61,155 nucleotides of DNA from a virus. The position numbers and the translations under genes were made by a program. Shown in pieces: positions 25,761 through 36,486 of the stretch (position 1 is the first letter of the stretch; the number at the start of each line of letters is the position of its first letter). A model generated the notes under the pieces. The model was not told where the DNA came from. It worked only from the letters and a program-made list of their open reading frames with translations, and did not search any database. The stretch spans positions 1-61,155 of IMG/VR virus record IMGVR_UViG_3300031758_000073, one strand, 5' to 3'.

Positions 25761-28556
25761 TCAATTTGTTGTCACATTCCAACCTTTAGCAATTAGGTTA
25801 GTTTTTGCAGTAATACCCGCACCTGTAGGTGTAGCATTTGTTCCACCATCTAGTTTGATTATATAATTATTTGTTACCAATTGTGTATTGGATACTCCAT
25901 TTGCATCCAATTTAATAAGTATGTCATTAATTGCGGCAGCAGTTAAACCACAACCGTCGGCATACATCATTGTAGTATTTGACAATGTAGCAGGAAGATT
26001 CAAAGTTGTTACACTCGGTGAACTACGAATATAAATCCACTCAAGTTTTGTACACGTACTCAAATTCACCGAAGGTAAAGATGTATTACCAGCGCTGACT
26101 TTTTTCAAATTGAGGAATGGTGTACAATCAAAAGGAACAGTAACATTACAGTTATACATATCGACCCATTCCAAATCGGTCAATCCACTAAACCCTGTTG
26201 GTAACGCCAATCCTGTGTTTGCGTAAAGTAACAACGTTTTCAACTTGATATTGTTTGTCAAATTCAATGTAGTCAATGAATTTCCGTTTGCAGCCAATAT
26301 AGTTAGTCCTGTATTATTTGTTACATCCAATGTGGACAAATTATCATCTTGACAATACAATTCTCTCAAAACTGTATTGTTGGTTACGTCGAGCGTAGAT
26401 AGGTTGGAATTTCCACTTATTTGTAAAATAACCAGAGCAGTTAATGCACTAATATCAAAAGTTGCACCAACCAAATTACAGTTCCAAACTTGTAATACAT
26501 TCATAGCAGTACAAGTATTCAATCCGGTAATTACAGTTAGATTAGAATTCAAGTACGTATACAATGTTGTCAATCCAGTATTACCAGTAACATTTAATGA
26601 TGCAATATTGTTATCAGCGACGGTCAACAATAACAACGGTGTACGTGAACTCAAATTTAATGTTCCGGACAAATTATTGTTTCTGAAACTTATAATTTCC
26701 AAATTTGGAAGATCAGATATTGTGATTGAACTCAACGATGGATTATCCTCCAAAAGTAAATTCTTTAAGTTAGTAACTCCAATACCACTAATAGATGTCA
26801 ATGATTGATTTGAAATCAGTAAACTTTCCAACGCCGTATAGTAATTGGTGTTTGATATCGTGGTGATTGGATTCGTAGTAGAATTAATTTGTATTGCTTT
26901 GATATTTGACACATCTATCAAAGTCTTGAAATCCGCAAGAGTTACATTTGGATTTGAAAATAAAATTGTACCACCATCTGTACCCCAATTCATTAATTGT
27001 GTTGAAGGAGAATAATCCAATCTATCCGCTGGATCAGATGCAATAATAGTCTTGGTTTCAGTATCAGATCCCGCAGTGTTTGTAGCAGTCAATGTAACAT
27101 CATATGTTCCCTTGACCGTAAATGAGTATGGATTAGGCGACGGATTTGTTGTTGTTTGCGCACCGGTGCCATCATCCAAATCCCACGAATATGTTAACGT
27201 ACCAATTCCCGTGCTAGTGTTGGTAAACGTTACACCCAATGGGATGTCACCTGAAGATTTATCGATTGTGAAATTAGCAACAGGAATCGTTACGGCTGCA
27301 ATTGTTACATATCCGGTCTTTGTATGTGTTGCACTACCACCGGCATTTGTAGCAGTTAAAGAAACAGTATATGTTCCAGGCGAACTATATGTTTTGGTTG
27401 GATTTTGTGATGTGCTTGTGGTACTATCACCAAAATCCCATGCCCATGAAGTGACTGGATATGATGGATTACTTACTGTAGTACCATCAATAAACGACAA
27501 CGAAGTTATTGTAGCATATCCAGTATTTGGTGTGGCAATAAAGTTTGGAGATGGTAACGGTATGGCAACAACTTCAATACAGTTAACTTTTGTTGTTGTA
27601 CGTATTCCACCGCCACCGGTACCTGTGAGTGATACGGTATATATACCAGATGTACTGTATGTTTTGGTTGGATTTGCAGACGTACTTGTTGTTCCATCAC
27701 CAAAGTCCCACAGATACGAATCGACATTTGTTGTAATGCTTGTGAAGGTTACAGTCAATGGAGTGTATCCATCAGGAGGAGTAAACGAAAAGTCAACTGT
27801 AGGTACTGGAATAACAGCATTAGCAACCACATAATTTGTACGAGTTCTTGTTGTTGTGCCACCAAACCCAGTTACAGTTAAAGAAATCGTATATGTTCCC
27901 GGTTCTGTATAAACATGAGTAAATGTTGTAGATGATGTAGATGTATTACCGTCACCCAAATTCCACAAATACTCTGTGGCATTACCTTGTACGGCAGGAG
28001 TGAATACAACTGACAGTGGAGAAAATCCAGACAATGGTGAACCAGTAAAATTCACAGTTGGTGGGGAATATACATTTGAAGTCAAATCAACATAATTGAT
28101 GAAATGAGTACCATCCACATACAAGTTGCCATATGTGTCATCAAAGAAAGTATAAACTTTATCCTTAGAATAATCCGTAATAACAACAGAATCTCTCAAA
28201 ATAGAGTCACCAAAATAAACTCTTGGTAAAGTTATTCTGATGCAAGTGTTCTGTAATATTTTGAATACCTTATCGGTATCAGTTGTTTCCAATCCAAAGT
28301 TCTGAGCAATGTTTGGATTGTAATAAGAATTTTTAACTAATTGATAAACAAGTCTCTTATAAGATCCGTTGGAGTTTTGTTCAGCTGCAGTAAAACCATA
28401 CAACGCCGCCGAAGCGGAGTCATAAAAGTTATAACTACTACTTACAAAATAACCTTCTTCCACCGTTTGTATCGAACCACTGGAATTTAATGACCATGAC
28501 TTGTTCGAAGTAAACGGTGTGCTAAAAATTTCATTCGTCTGAATGTTCTTGATCAT
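25761..28556 (-). CDS. Giant virion adhesin with PKD domains and leucine-rich repeats
   Basis: The protein is 931 residues. Residues 1-155 are an anchor-like region (SYNFYDSASAALYGF...RVYFGDSILRDSVVITDYSK). Residues about 160-510 hold four PKD beta-sandwich domains; each has a PLxVxFT strand, a WDFGDGT or WNLGDGN turn, and a YxxPGTYTVSLT-type strand. Residues about 540-920 are leucine-rich repeats (LKNLLLEDNPSLSSITISDL, LTTLDVTNN-like units). There is no signal peptide, so it is probably assembled on the virion. PKD and LRR domains usually mediate extracellular binding, suggesting a host-contact fibre. It sits between two other tail proteins. An antisense open frame at 27052-27834 is a shadow. 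Confidence 0.85.
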   Translation of the reverse strand: MIKNIQTNEIFSTPFTSNKSWSLNSSGSIQTVEEGYFVSSSYNFYDSASAALYGFTAAEQNSNGSYKRLVYQLVKNSYYNPNIAQNFGLETTDTDKVFKILQNTCIRITLPRVYFGDSILRDSVVITDYSKDKVYTFFDDTYGNLYVDGTHFINYVDLTSNVYSPPTVNFTGSPLSGFSPLSVVFTPAVQGNATEYLWNLGDGNTSTSSTTFTHVYTEPGTYTISLTVTGFGGTTTRTRTNYVVANAVIPVPTVDFSFTPPDGYTPLTVTFTSITTNVDSYLWDFGDGTTSTSANPTKTYSTSGIYTVSLTGTGGGGIRTTTKVNCIEVVAIPLPSPNFIATPNTGYATITSLSFIDGTTVSNPSYPVTSWAWDFGDSTTSTSQNPTKTYSSPGTYTVSLTATNAGGSATHTKTGYVTIAAVTIPVANFTIDKSSGDIPLGVTFTNTSTGIGTLTYSWDLDDGTGAQTTTNPSPNPYSFTVKGTYDVTLTATNTAGSDTETKTIIASDPADRLDYSPSTQLMNWGTDGGTILFSNPNVTLADFKTLIDVSNIKAIQINSTTNPITTISNTNYYTALESLLISNQSLTSISGIGVTNLKNLLLEDNPSLSSITISDLPNLEIISFRNNNLSGTLNLSSRTPLLLLTVADNNIASLNVTGNTGLTTLYTYLNSNLTVITGLNTCTAMNVLQVWNCNLVGATFDISALTALVILQISGNSNLSTLDVTNNTVLRELYCQDDNLSTLDVTNNTGLTILAANGNSLTTLNLTNNIKLKTLLLYANTGLALPTGFSGLTDLEWVDMYNCNVTVPFDCTPFLNLKKVSAGNTSLPSVNLSTCTKLEWIYIRSSPSVTTLNLPATLSNTTMMYADGCGLTAAAINDILIKLDANGVSNTQLVTNNYIIKLDGGTNATPTGAGITAKTNLIAKGWNVTTN

Positions 28557-28563
28557 CTTCCAT

Positions 28564-28571
28564 TATAAGTA
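28564..28571 (-). promoter_or_regulatory. TACTTATA promoter-like element
   Basis: The minus strand reads TTATACTTATAATGGAAG immediately before the ATG at 28556. It shares TACTTATA with the elements near 730 and 30527. Confidence 0.45.
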
Positions 28572-28622
28572 TAATCCAACAATGGATTTGATCACAATCC
28601 GATTGGATTTTAAACTAAACGA

Positions 28623-29879
28623 TTAAAAATCAAGTCTGACTTTAATCAAAAGTTCATTGGAAAATGTCTTTTGAGCAGGTCTACTTAATTTAGCAATCGC
28701 TACCAATTCGTTATTGTTGTTATACAATCCAACGGAAGTTGGATAAACCTTAGGATCAGTTAAAAACTCTGTCTGTATAATATCACCACGTTGACGAATT
28801 TCACCGGTCACTTGATCGTCTTGTGCACGTTGATATGAGAACGTAGGATTGTTTGTATAATTGAAATCACGGTTCTTCACACGTACAAAGTAATGACGTG
28901 ATGGAACGTATTCACTACGTCTTACACGCATGTTGTCGCCTGAAGATTTAATTGCGTTATATACGGCTTCTTTATACAATGCATTTGAAGTAGCAGGTAC
29001 TACATTTCCAACAGGAGCAGTTGTTCTTGTTGCAGAATTAGGAATTGTAATTAAAGCATTTGAACTAGCAAGACCACCGCCCCCAGTGTTGGTCAAAACA
29101 TCATTCAAAAAGTCACAATTCAAAATCACAATACCAGACTTTGGAAATACAAGGCCAATTCCCGTAGTTGGATGATATTGTGCATCCGATTTAGATCCAG
29201 TATAGTTGTTACTGGATGAAAGGAATCCGTTTGATGTTGCCATTGTACCGGTATAAGGACAATATGATGCTTCACCAGTAGTCTCACTATATTGACCCAA
29301 AATCAAATTATAATATGCAGCAGATCCACTTTGTGTGGTGATACTGGAATCATCAATTAAACGAACAAATTGATTACTTACATCATTTTTCAAAGTTATT
29401 TGAAATTGACCCGGATCAATACCATCTCTGATCTTCTGAGAATTGTAAGATAGTACAATAAAGTCACTGCTCAAACTCACACTTGTTACACTAGATGCGG
29501 GAGTACTTTGTGATTTAACAGAAAAGTCTTCACCGTTATTGATAGCATTTACGTATTGTGTATAAATAGCCTTTGTTGGTGAAACTTTGATGTTGGTATA
29601 TTCGTCGTAACTGGTTCCATACCCGTTCTTATTTCCATATGCAACACTTAGAATAAGATCGTTGGAACTAGATGTGGCTGCCAAACTTGGATATACGTCC
29701 AAATAATAGTAACCGTTATATACATCATATCTGTTAGAACCAGAAATGGTAGCTTGCAAACTGCCTGATGCAACCGCACTTTGAGTTTGATAGACAGATC
29801 CGTTACTGAAAATACCCGTGGATACTTTTGTAGATCTTCCTACTACAATATCAGACTGTTCAAATTGTTTATAGATCAT
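28623..29879 (-). CDS. Virion structural protein with shared C-terminal module
   Basis: The protein is 418 residues, Ser/Tyr/Asn-rich and beta-type throughout, starting MIYKQFEQSDIVVGRSTKVS. The C-terminal 30 residues (TSVGLYNNNNELVAIAKLSR then LLIKVRLDF) match the C-terminus of the propeller-dockerin protein, suggesting a common docking or fold-closing module. It has no catalytic motif. It is 3 nt downstream of the 210-residue gene in transcription. It probably belongs to the tail or neck; exact place unknown. Confidence 0.78.
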   Translation of the reverse strand: MIYKQFEQSDIVVGRSTKVSTGIFSNGSVYQTQSAVASGSLQATISGSNRYDVYNGYYYLDVYPSLAATSSSNDLILSVAYGNKNGYGTSYDEYTNIKVSPTKAIYTQYVNAINNGEDFSVKSQSTPASSVTSVSLSSDFIVLSYNSQKIRDGIDPGQFQITLKNDVSNQFVRLIDDSSITTQSGSAAYYNLILGQYSETTGEASYCPYTGTMATSNGFLSSSNNYTGSKSDAQYHPTTGIGLVFPKSGIVILNCDFLNDVLTNTGGGGLASSNALITIPNSATRTTAPVGNVVPATSNALYKEAVYNAIKSSGDNMRVRRSEYVPSRHYFVRVKNRDFNYTNNPTFSYQRAQDDQVTGEIRQRGDIIQTEFLTDPKVYPTSVGLYNNNNELVAIAKLSRPAQKTFSNELLIKVRLDF

Positions 29880-29882
29880 ATG

Positions 29883-30515
29883 TTAGGAAATTCTTACAGT
29901 GACAGGAATAACAACGGTACCGCCGCTTTCATTACCAACCACAGTAATTGTTGCGGAGGTTGTTACTGTCAATGATGTATTTGGCACAAACTTAAAACGG
30001 TTACCGACAACTACCTGTGAACTTGTACTAATCAAATCATTAGCAAAAGATGGAACTGTACTAGTAGTTGTATTTGCAGCATTGGTTTGATCAACAATCA
30101 AAGTACCAATCTTCTTATTGGACAAAATGGCAGTGTATCCAAGTGTAAGATTATATGCTGGGTTGGTTGTTGGAGAAATAATATTGTCAGACTTGTTATC
30201 CTTTTGAACGTCGATGGATTGAATATTCAAACTGATTACTGGTATAGATGTCACGCCTTGAGCAAGAGTGACCAACTTATACTTCATTGATTGAGTTTCG
30301 TCAGACAAAGGTTGAAACACTGGCGTATTTCTGATAGCAATATCATAATATGCACTACCCTGTGGATGGTTTGGATTATATAGACTGTAATCAACTTCAT
30401 CATCTGCCAATGCAAATGATGTAATATTTAGATTGCCAGTCTGAGCCAAAAGCTCTCTACCCCTCTTTGTAAGGACCGCATCTACAGTGATTGATTTGTT
30501 ATCGACGTATGCCAT
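29883..30515 (-). CDS. Conserved virion protein, tail/baseplate cluster
   Basis: The protein is 210 residues. The N-terminal half has a distinctive sequence (SITVDAVLTKRGRELLAQ, then ITSFALADDEVDYSLY) that I recall from structural proteins of other large myoviruses, without an established function. The C-terminal half is a Thr/Val-rich beta domain (TVTTSATITVVGNESGGTVV). A TACTTATA element lies upstream. Tight spacing to the next structural gene supports a virion role. Confidence 0.75.
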   Translation of the reverse strand: MAYVDNKSITVDAVLTKRGRELLAQTGNLNITSFALADDEVDYSLYNPNHPQGSAYYDIAIRNTPVFQPLSDETQSMKYKLVTLAQGVTSIPVISLNIQSIDVQKDNKSDNIISPTTNPAYNLTLGYTAILSNKKIGTLIVDQTNAANTTTSTVPSFANDLISTSSQVVVGNRFKFVPNTSLTVTTSATITVVGNESGGTVVIPVTVRIS

Positions 30516-30526
30516 ATGTGTTTGTC

Positions 30527-30534
30527 TATAAGTA
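30527..30534 (-). promoter_or_regulatory. TACTTATA promoter-like element
   Basis: The minus strand reads CAATACTTATAGACAAACAC, with the element ending 11 nt before the ATG at 30515. Same orientation and type as the copies at 730 and 28564. Confidence 0.45.
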
Positions 30535-30565
30535 TTGTTTTAACTGTCTTTTTGTTTATTATTTT

Positions 30566-33500
30566 TTATTGAACTGTCAAAACTCCGTTGTTTCCAGTAG
30601 ATACAGATGTATTGGTTACAACTGTACTGGTTACTGGAAGACTTTTATCTGGATTACCACATTCATCTACTGTGTAATTAACAGTTTGTTTTGATTTTAC
30701 AAAATATCCATATTTGACACTATCATCGGAAATTACCTTAAATAAATCCCAACGGATAGGATTGTGTCTAGTTCCAAGGAAATTCTGAGTGGATCCTCTA
30801 AATGGAGTTGCTAACTCATATGGATACAAATCATATGCTTTCTTTGGAGTTACAATCAATTTGTTGAGAACTTTAGTATAATATTGAATTGACCCATTGT
30901 AATCATACTCAGCCACAGATGAACTATATGGCAACATCCAAGTAAAATGAGGTACCGATTCCGATACTTCAGTTCCCCTAGAACTGCTTAAAATATCAAA
31001 GTACATAATACCAAACGATGTACCCGTATAAAGATCACTACTAACCCATAATTCTTCATCAGAGGTAACGTCGTTAATATAAGAATATCCCGCTTGGAAA
31101 TTCTGGAAATTGTTGTTTATCAACAATGATTGAGAAATAGGAACTGTAGAAATCGGTTTCTTATCAATGTACTGTTGATACAAACTAGAATTCTCAGTTT
31201 GATACTGATCATTTCTCCAAACGGTTATGTTTGCAGCCGAACAAGACTGTATTAAATTGGAGTACTGAACCGAATCTTCTATAATTTCAGAACGGATCGG
31301 TTTTGTAGGAAACTTAATACGTTCCAGAATAGTTGGCTCAATCAAAATACCGTTCAACAAAATATTACGAGCAGCAATAACGTTTCGAATGGATTCAAAT
31401 ATACTTGAATCAAAATACAATTTGTAAATACTTGTAAATTCTTGATACAAAATTCTACCACTTGCTGTAGGTGAACCGTCTGCGTAATACGAAGCACGCA
31501 TGTCTTCAAGAATATCATAACTTGATGAAAATTCTTGACGTGGATCTCCCAATTCACTCAATACATTTTTATCACCAAAATATCTTAAAATCTCTTCGTT
31601 TTTACTTGAAACGGGTGACATGAAAATACCAACCAAAGGAGAATCAGTATCACTGTCAAATGGAGTACTCTTATCAAAAGGCGTTAACGCTGATACGGGT
31701 TGATGATCTTTGATCGAAATCTTGTTGTTCCACAACAAGTTAGGACCATAGTTAGACAACCTGTAAGATTGATTAACATTGTATTGAATGAAGTTATATG
31801 GGAACGCTGATGACGTTACTCCCAAACAAACGTTTGCGTATGGATACAACGAACTGGTTGAATAACTTCCAGAATACATTGATCGAATAACCAATGTATC
31901 GTCATATAAATCAGGGTTATTCTCAATCGAACTATATGTTGTTTCTGCGCCAATTGATTTGGTTGGAAGATTATACAAATAGCAAATCAAAGTTCCTGAC
32001 TTTGATTGATATTGATAGGTTTCAACCGAAGTACTTAACTGTCTTGGATAATTGTATGCCAATCGTAAATACAAATTATTTCGGATATCATCGTAATCCG
32101 ACTCATAGTATGAATCAAAATTATTTGCGTGTTCCTTGAAATTATCATCGGTAATAGGAACTGTCCACAAATTAATTTTATCAATAGATCCACTAAACTG
32201 CGTTGATCCAAATCTTAAAAACTTTGAAGACCCCTCACTAAATGCAACGTTTTGATCGTATTCAAATATATCAGATTTAGAAGAAATCAATCGAGCATCT
32301 CCATTTTCATTGATTTCAACAAACAAATCATACTTTGTAGGTATATGATTGATATTTGATGACCCAGTATACAATGAAGAAATGTCATTTCTACGAATCA
32401 TCACACTATAAACATTACCATCAAAAATTGGCAACAAATCAGAAGACAGTTCAGCATCTCCAATTTCAAATACGATTCGACCATTATTACTTAGAGATTC
32501 CTTGTACGCATAAACTCTATAATCATAATCAGATGATGAATCTGGGAACTTTCTCAACAAATCAATTTGATTCTGTTGTGCGTAAGTTTTGCTGTAATTA
32601 TTACTGAACGCAAACTTAAACTCGACAGTTTGTATCGAACTTGTATATGGTGTTAAAACATATGACTGAGGTGACAAGTTTAACAAATATTCGTGTCTAT
32701 CAAAAGTGTACAATGATTGTGAAATATCAGAGTAAGCACCAAACTCACGAACACTGATAATATCTTGAGGAACACCATAACAAGCCAACAACAACTTCAC
32801 ACCTTCAATGGTGCCTTTTGCCTTCAATATTGCAGGAAGACTATTCAAGATACGATTATTGATGATATTTGTTTTATCCGCAATAGATGCGTAATTTGTT
32901 CCAGCAATATAATTGTTGTTCAAACTCACATCGTTTACCGAAGATTGCATTTTCCAACCAAATGATGATAACATTCCGTCCAAAATTTTGTTTGGAATTA
33001 CAGCATCGTTTCCAGTCACATTGTATGACAACATTGGAAACTTGTCGATGTAGATATAAATGTTATCAAAGTGATGACCGATCATTGACAAAAAGATCAA
33101 GAAATCATCGTTATTTGAATCCGACAACAAATATGTTGGTAGGTTATTTATTAAACTGTCACGGTTGTTTCTATCGTATTCATCCGCCTCATCTTCATAT
33201 GACTGAGGGAATCTATCTACATTGTTGTATAAACTATTTGTAAACAAGTAGTACTCATATCCATCAAACGACAATTTGATATCGTTAATTTCTTTTGTTA
33301 ACAATTCAATTTTATCGGTGATATATTGATCAGAATATGTAGACGCATTTAGTGAATCCAATGAAGATTGTTTTATCTTGATCGACTTGAGTTTGTTCTT
33401 GTAAATGACAATTCTTGTTTTTGCAGAAGAATAAATTACAAAGTTTTCAAAGTTAGTATAATCCACATCAATTGTAGAAAATCTTTGTTTTAAGATAAGA

Positions 33501-34831
33501 TCAATATCTTCTGCATTTGATGCGTCAGATTGAGAATAGTTAACAGACAAAGATGTACGTTTATCATTAACCTTCAAATTAGTATTTGCTGGTTTGATTG
33601 TGAACGTATTGTACTTTGGAGTTGTAGTTAAAACAATGTTCTGTACGATTGGAGCGAGTGACGTATTGGTAATCCAAAACGTACTGTTAACTCCGATTGT
33701 ATTTGGCAACTGGTCTTGTAGTTTTAACACCAACGTGCCATCCGAGAAGACCTTAAATGACAAAATCTTGATCATCAAGTTTTGTCCAAAATTAATTGAA
33801 TTTTTCAACGGACCAACATACTTTTTATCGTACTCTGTTTTAATGTCAATAAAGTACTGTTGAATCTGTTGATTGAAAATCGTATACAAGTAAGAGTAAC
33901 AAATCAATGTGTCATTGTTATCAACATCATGAATATTCTTGAGTCTAATCTTAATTGTCTCAGATACAATCGTATCCAATATTTTTGAATATTGTTCCGA
34001 TGTATAACACTCTGCATAATTTTCATACAAGAATGTTTTGATATAATCGGCAATACCAATAAATCGAATATCCTTAGACAAGTTATTGACAGAATTGGCC
34101 GGAATGACGAAACCATTATATATTTCGTTCATCAACTTATACAATCCATCACCGCCGATGACTGCATATGCTTTATCGAATGTGTTTAAAATATCATCTG
34201 GAGTGCTGTTAACAAAATTAAGCAAATAAGTTTGTTTGAGATAATATTCAAAATATGGAATAACATCTCTGGCTTCAATTTTTCCGGTTACATAACAATC
34301 ATATTCGCTCTGAAAATCAATTCGGTCTTGGTTATTAAAATTTTCCTTTTCAAGGATCAATGATGTTTTGATTTCCTTACGTGACGGTGAAATCTGTTTT
34401 ATAACAAAACACTGTTTGTCATGTGTACCAACAATGTTTGACAAAAAGTTGTATACAACTCTATAACTGCCATTTTGTATACCGTATCTTGCCAAATCCA
34501 AACGTGGATCCAACAAAATCTTTGCATTCTCATACAACGTAAATGTTGGAATAAACTCGTCGTATGTAACAGAAATTGTATTATTTTGAATGTCTTGATA
34601 CTCTAAAGTACGAGACTGAAACGTTTCATCTTGATAAATTGGTTGCCAAAGATTGAGATTTTCTTGTGAATCGAACACTGACAATTCAATATAATCATCA
34701 ATCTGTGATCCGTAAAACCTTTCTGGTGACGGTGGAACCTTCTTCATTAAAGAAGAAATCTCATCAGGAAAATAAGATGAACTATTTACCTGATCAACAT
34801 AATCTGTTGTGGTTGGAAAAGGATATGCCAT
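30566..34831 (-). CDS. Giant baseplate/tail protein with gpI-like and LamG-like regions
   Basis: The protein is 1421 residues and the largest in the window. Near residues 560-690 it has a segment like phage tail protein I family members (LPTYLLSDSN...FLIFLSMIGHHFDNIYIYID, then ILNSLPAILKAKGTIEGVKL and LLACYGVPQD). This family connects baseplate and fibres. Residues about 700-900 resemble a LamG-type lectin sandwich (VEFKFAFSNN...FSGSIDKINLWTVPI). The rest is beta-rich structural sequence. It begins with MAYPFPTTTDYVDQVNSSSY and contains no TM segment. Its place between baseplate genes and adhesins supports a wedge or fibre-connector role. Confidence 0.82.
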   Translation of the reverse strand: MAYPFPTTTDYVDQVNSSSYFPDEISSLMKKVPPSPERFYGSQIDDYIELSVFDSQENLNLWQPIYQDETFQSRTLEYQDIQNNTISVTYDEFIPTFTLYENAKILLDPRLDLARYGIQNGSYRVVYNFLSNIVGTHDKQCFVIKQISPSRKEIKTSLILEKENFNNQDRIDFQSEYDCYVTGKIEARDVIPYFEYYLKQTYLLNFVNSTPDDILNTFDKAYAVIGGDGLYKLMNEIYNGFVIPANSVNNLSKDIRFIGIADYIKTFLYENYAECYTSEQYSKILDTIVSETIKIRLKNIHDVDNNDTLICYSYLYTIFNQQIQQYFIDIKTEYDKKYVGPLKNSINFGQNLMIKILSFKVFSDGTLVLKLQDQLPNTIGVNSTFWITNTSLAPIVQNIVLTTTPKYNTFTIKPANTNLKVNDKRTSLSVNYSQSDASNAEDIDLILKQRFSTIDVDYTNFENFVIYSSAKTRIVIYKNKLKSIKIKQSSLDSLNASTYSDQYITDKIELLTKEINDIKLSFDGYEYYLFTNSLYNNVDRFPQSYEDEADEYDRNNRDSLINNLPTYLLSDSNNDDFLIFLSMIGHHFDNIYIYIDKFPMLSYNVTGNDAVIPNKILDGMLSSFGWKMQSSVNDVSLNNNYIAGTNYASIADKTNIINNRILNSLPAILKAKGTIEGVKLLLACYGVPQDIISVREFGAYSDISQSLYTFDRHEYLLNLSPQSYVLTPYTSSIQTVEFKFAFSNNYSKTYAQQNQIDLLRKFPDSSSDYDYRVYAYKESLSNNGRIVFEIGDAELSSDLLPIFDGNVYSVMIRRNDISSLYTGSSNINHIPTKYDLFVEINENGDARLISSKSDIFEYDQNVAFSEGSSKFLRFGSTQFSGSIDKINLWTVPITDDNFKEHANNFDSYYESDYDDIRNNLYLRLAYNYPRQLSTSVETYQYQSKSGTLICYLYNLPTKSIGAETTYSSIENNPDLYDDTLVIRSMYSGSYSTSSLYPYANVCLGVTSSAFPYNFIQYNVNQSYRLSNYGPNLLWNNKISIKDHQPVSALTPFDKSTPFDSDTDSPLVGIFMSPVSSKNEEILRYFGDKNVLSELGDPRQEFSSSYDILEDMRASYYADGSPTASGRILYQEFTSIYKLYFDSSIFESIRNVIAARNILLNGILIEPTILERIKFPTKPIRSEIIEDSVQYSNLIQSCSAANITVWRNDQYQTENSSLYQQYIDKKPISTVPISQSLLINNNFQNFQAGYSYINDVTSDEELWVSSDLYTGTSFGIMYFDILSSSRGTEVSESVPHFTWMLPYSSSVAEYDYNGSIQYYTKVLNKLIVTPKKAYDLYPYELATPFRGSTQNFLGTRHNPIRWDLFKVISDDSVKYGYFVKSKQTVNYTVDECGNPDKSLPVTSTVVTNTSVSTGNNGVLTVQ

Positions 34832-34848
34832 ATGACTATCAATATATA

Positions 34849-36486
34849 TTACCGAAGACGGGTAATCTGTATATTTGGTCCACCACCAAAAAACTGATTT
34901 CTTCCACCACCACTTGCGGATGACAATGAAGATGCGGTTACACCATATGCAGTCTGATTACTTTCATTAAGTGCTTTTCTAACCGTAATAGGTTGTGAAC
35001 ACTTTAACTGTAATACTTCCAGATTATATGTACCTTCACCACCTTTACCGTCAAATATGTCAATTATCGCAGTATAGTTATTTGAAGAATTTGGTTGTTG
35101 ACTGATTTGTACAGATCCACGTCCGGTCCACTTGATACTCAAATTGGTATTGTATGGACCAACACCGTTATTTGAAAACTCACTTACAGTACGTGGTAAT
35201 GTACCATGATACTGTTCATTAGAATACGTTACGGAAGTTCCACGTAACGTAATACGTAAGGTATGATCAACATTACCAGCAAACTTAAATATGGTCGTTG
35301 GATTAACGCAGTCTTCATTAGGTGTAACCGCCTGAACATTCATAATTGTGGGTTGAATACTTACCGGACATCTCATTGTAAATTCCCACCCGGTTCCATT
35401 AATAGGAGCCAATACAGTAACAGTTGCTACTGATGGTGTTGATTTTGTTTTCTGGAAAGTAATTGTGGAAGCACCTTTACCCAAAATTTTAGCATCAGGT
35501 AATCCATCTTGTTGTAAAGCGTTTTTCAAATCATTTGAATAAAGAGTATCATCACCACGATATCCTGTATCAGCTACTATATTGTTATCCCATTCAACAA
35601 TAAATCTATCCGGCACACCACGTGCATCACTGTTAAATGTAACTTCACCTATATCAGTTCCAAGATCAACGTATATAACGTATCTTCCTTTACTAAATTT
35701 TTTATTCGTTACAAATCCACCACATTTAACATATTGTTCTTCAACTAGTTTCAGTATATTAACACTAGAAACGGGAGTTGTAGATACAACCTTTGCCGTT
35801 TGTATTATTGACAATTGTTGGGCCGGTAGTACAGAAGGTGGTGGAGGTGGTGGTACAGGCGCAGGTGGTAAATATGTAACAAATTCCAACGGTGGTGAAA
35901 ATTGAATATCCGCCTGACGTACACATTGTTGTGGAGAAGGTATTAATCCTTTTTGAGCACCAACCAATGTAGTTGATTGCGTAGAACTATTATTAGTAAC
36001 TGTTGTGGAATTATTTGCGGTACCAGATCCCAATCCCGTTGATGATGCGTCCGATTGTACTGCTTCTGATGATTTCAATGGCAAATAAGGAAATACAGTA
36101 TTGAAATCGGAAGGCAATTTTCCTTCACCCGCTTTAATACGTAATCCAATGATGATATCTTTACTTGCAGAAATCAAAGCGTCTTTACCAGACGAGTTGG
36201 CCATGTTTGACAACTCGGATGTTAAAGTGTCAATCTGAGATTGTAATTTTGTTTTCTCAGATTTTAATGTTGACACAACCGCATCTTCTTTAACTGGAAT
36301 ATCTTTGAACTCTTCAATATCAACTGTATATATGTTTGATACTGAAGTATTTTCGTATACTTCTCTTGTTAATGTGACAGACAAATACTTCTCAGTTGAA
36401 TCAACAATAACCAAATTACCAAACTCGTCAAACTGATTAGCATATGATCCATCACGTTTAAATGTACTTTGTGTTTCTGTAATCAT
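34849..36486 (-). CDS. Virion structural protein with coiled coil and Pro-rich linker
   Basis: The protein is 545 residues. The N-terminal 75 residues are beta-type, followed by a coiled coil (STLKSEKTKLQSQIDTLTSE, about residues 65-90). After a Ser/Thr-rich region there is a proline tract near residue 210 (LPPAPVPPPPPPSVLPAQQ), then mixed beta domains to the C-terminus. It overlaps the upstream gene by 4 nt (ATGA), so translation is coupled. TACTTATT lies within the upstream gene, 14 nt before the ATG. It is part of the baseplate-proximal tail cluster; no specific homology recognised. Confidence 0.75.
   Translation of the reverse strand: MITETQSTFKRDGSYANQFDEFGNLVIVDSTEKYLSVTLTREVYENTSVSNIYTVDIEEFKDIPVKEDAVVSTLKSEKTKLQSQIDTLTSELSNMANSSGKDALISASKDIIIGLRIKAGEGKLPSDFNTVFPYLPLKSSEAVQSDASSTGLGSGTANNSTTVTNNSSTQSTTLVGAQKGLIPSPQQCVRQADIQFSPPLEFVTYLPPAPVPPPPPPSVLPAQQLSIIQTAKVVSTTPVSSVNILKLVEEQYVKCGGFVTNKKFSKGRYVIYVDLGTDIGEVTFNSDARGVPDRFIVEWDNNIVADTGYRGDDTLYSNDLKNALQQDGLPDAKILGKGASTITFQKTKSTPSVATVTVLAPINGTGWEFTMRCPVSIQPTIMNVQAVTPNEDCVNPTTIFKFAGNVDHTLRITLRGTSVTYSNEQYHGTLPRTVSEFSNNGVGPYNTNLSIKWTGRGSVQISQQPNSSNNYTAIIDIFDGKGGEGTYNLEVLQLKCSQPITVRKALNESNQTAYGVTASSLSSASGGGRNQFFGGGPNIQITRLR

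Noticed and set aside
27052-27834. Plus-strand 260-residue frame over the PKD region
   Set aside because: Antisense of repeated PKD domains; its apparent repeats mirror the real protein.
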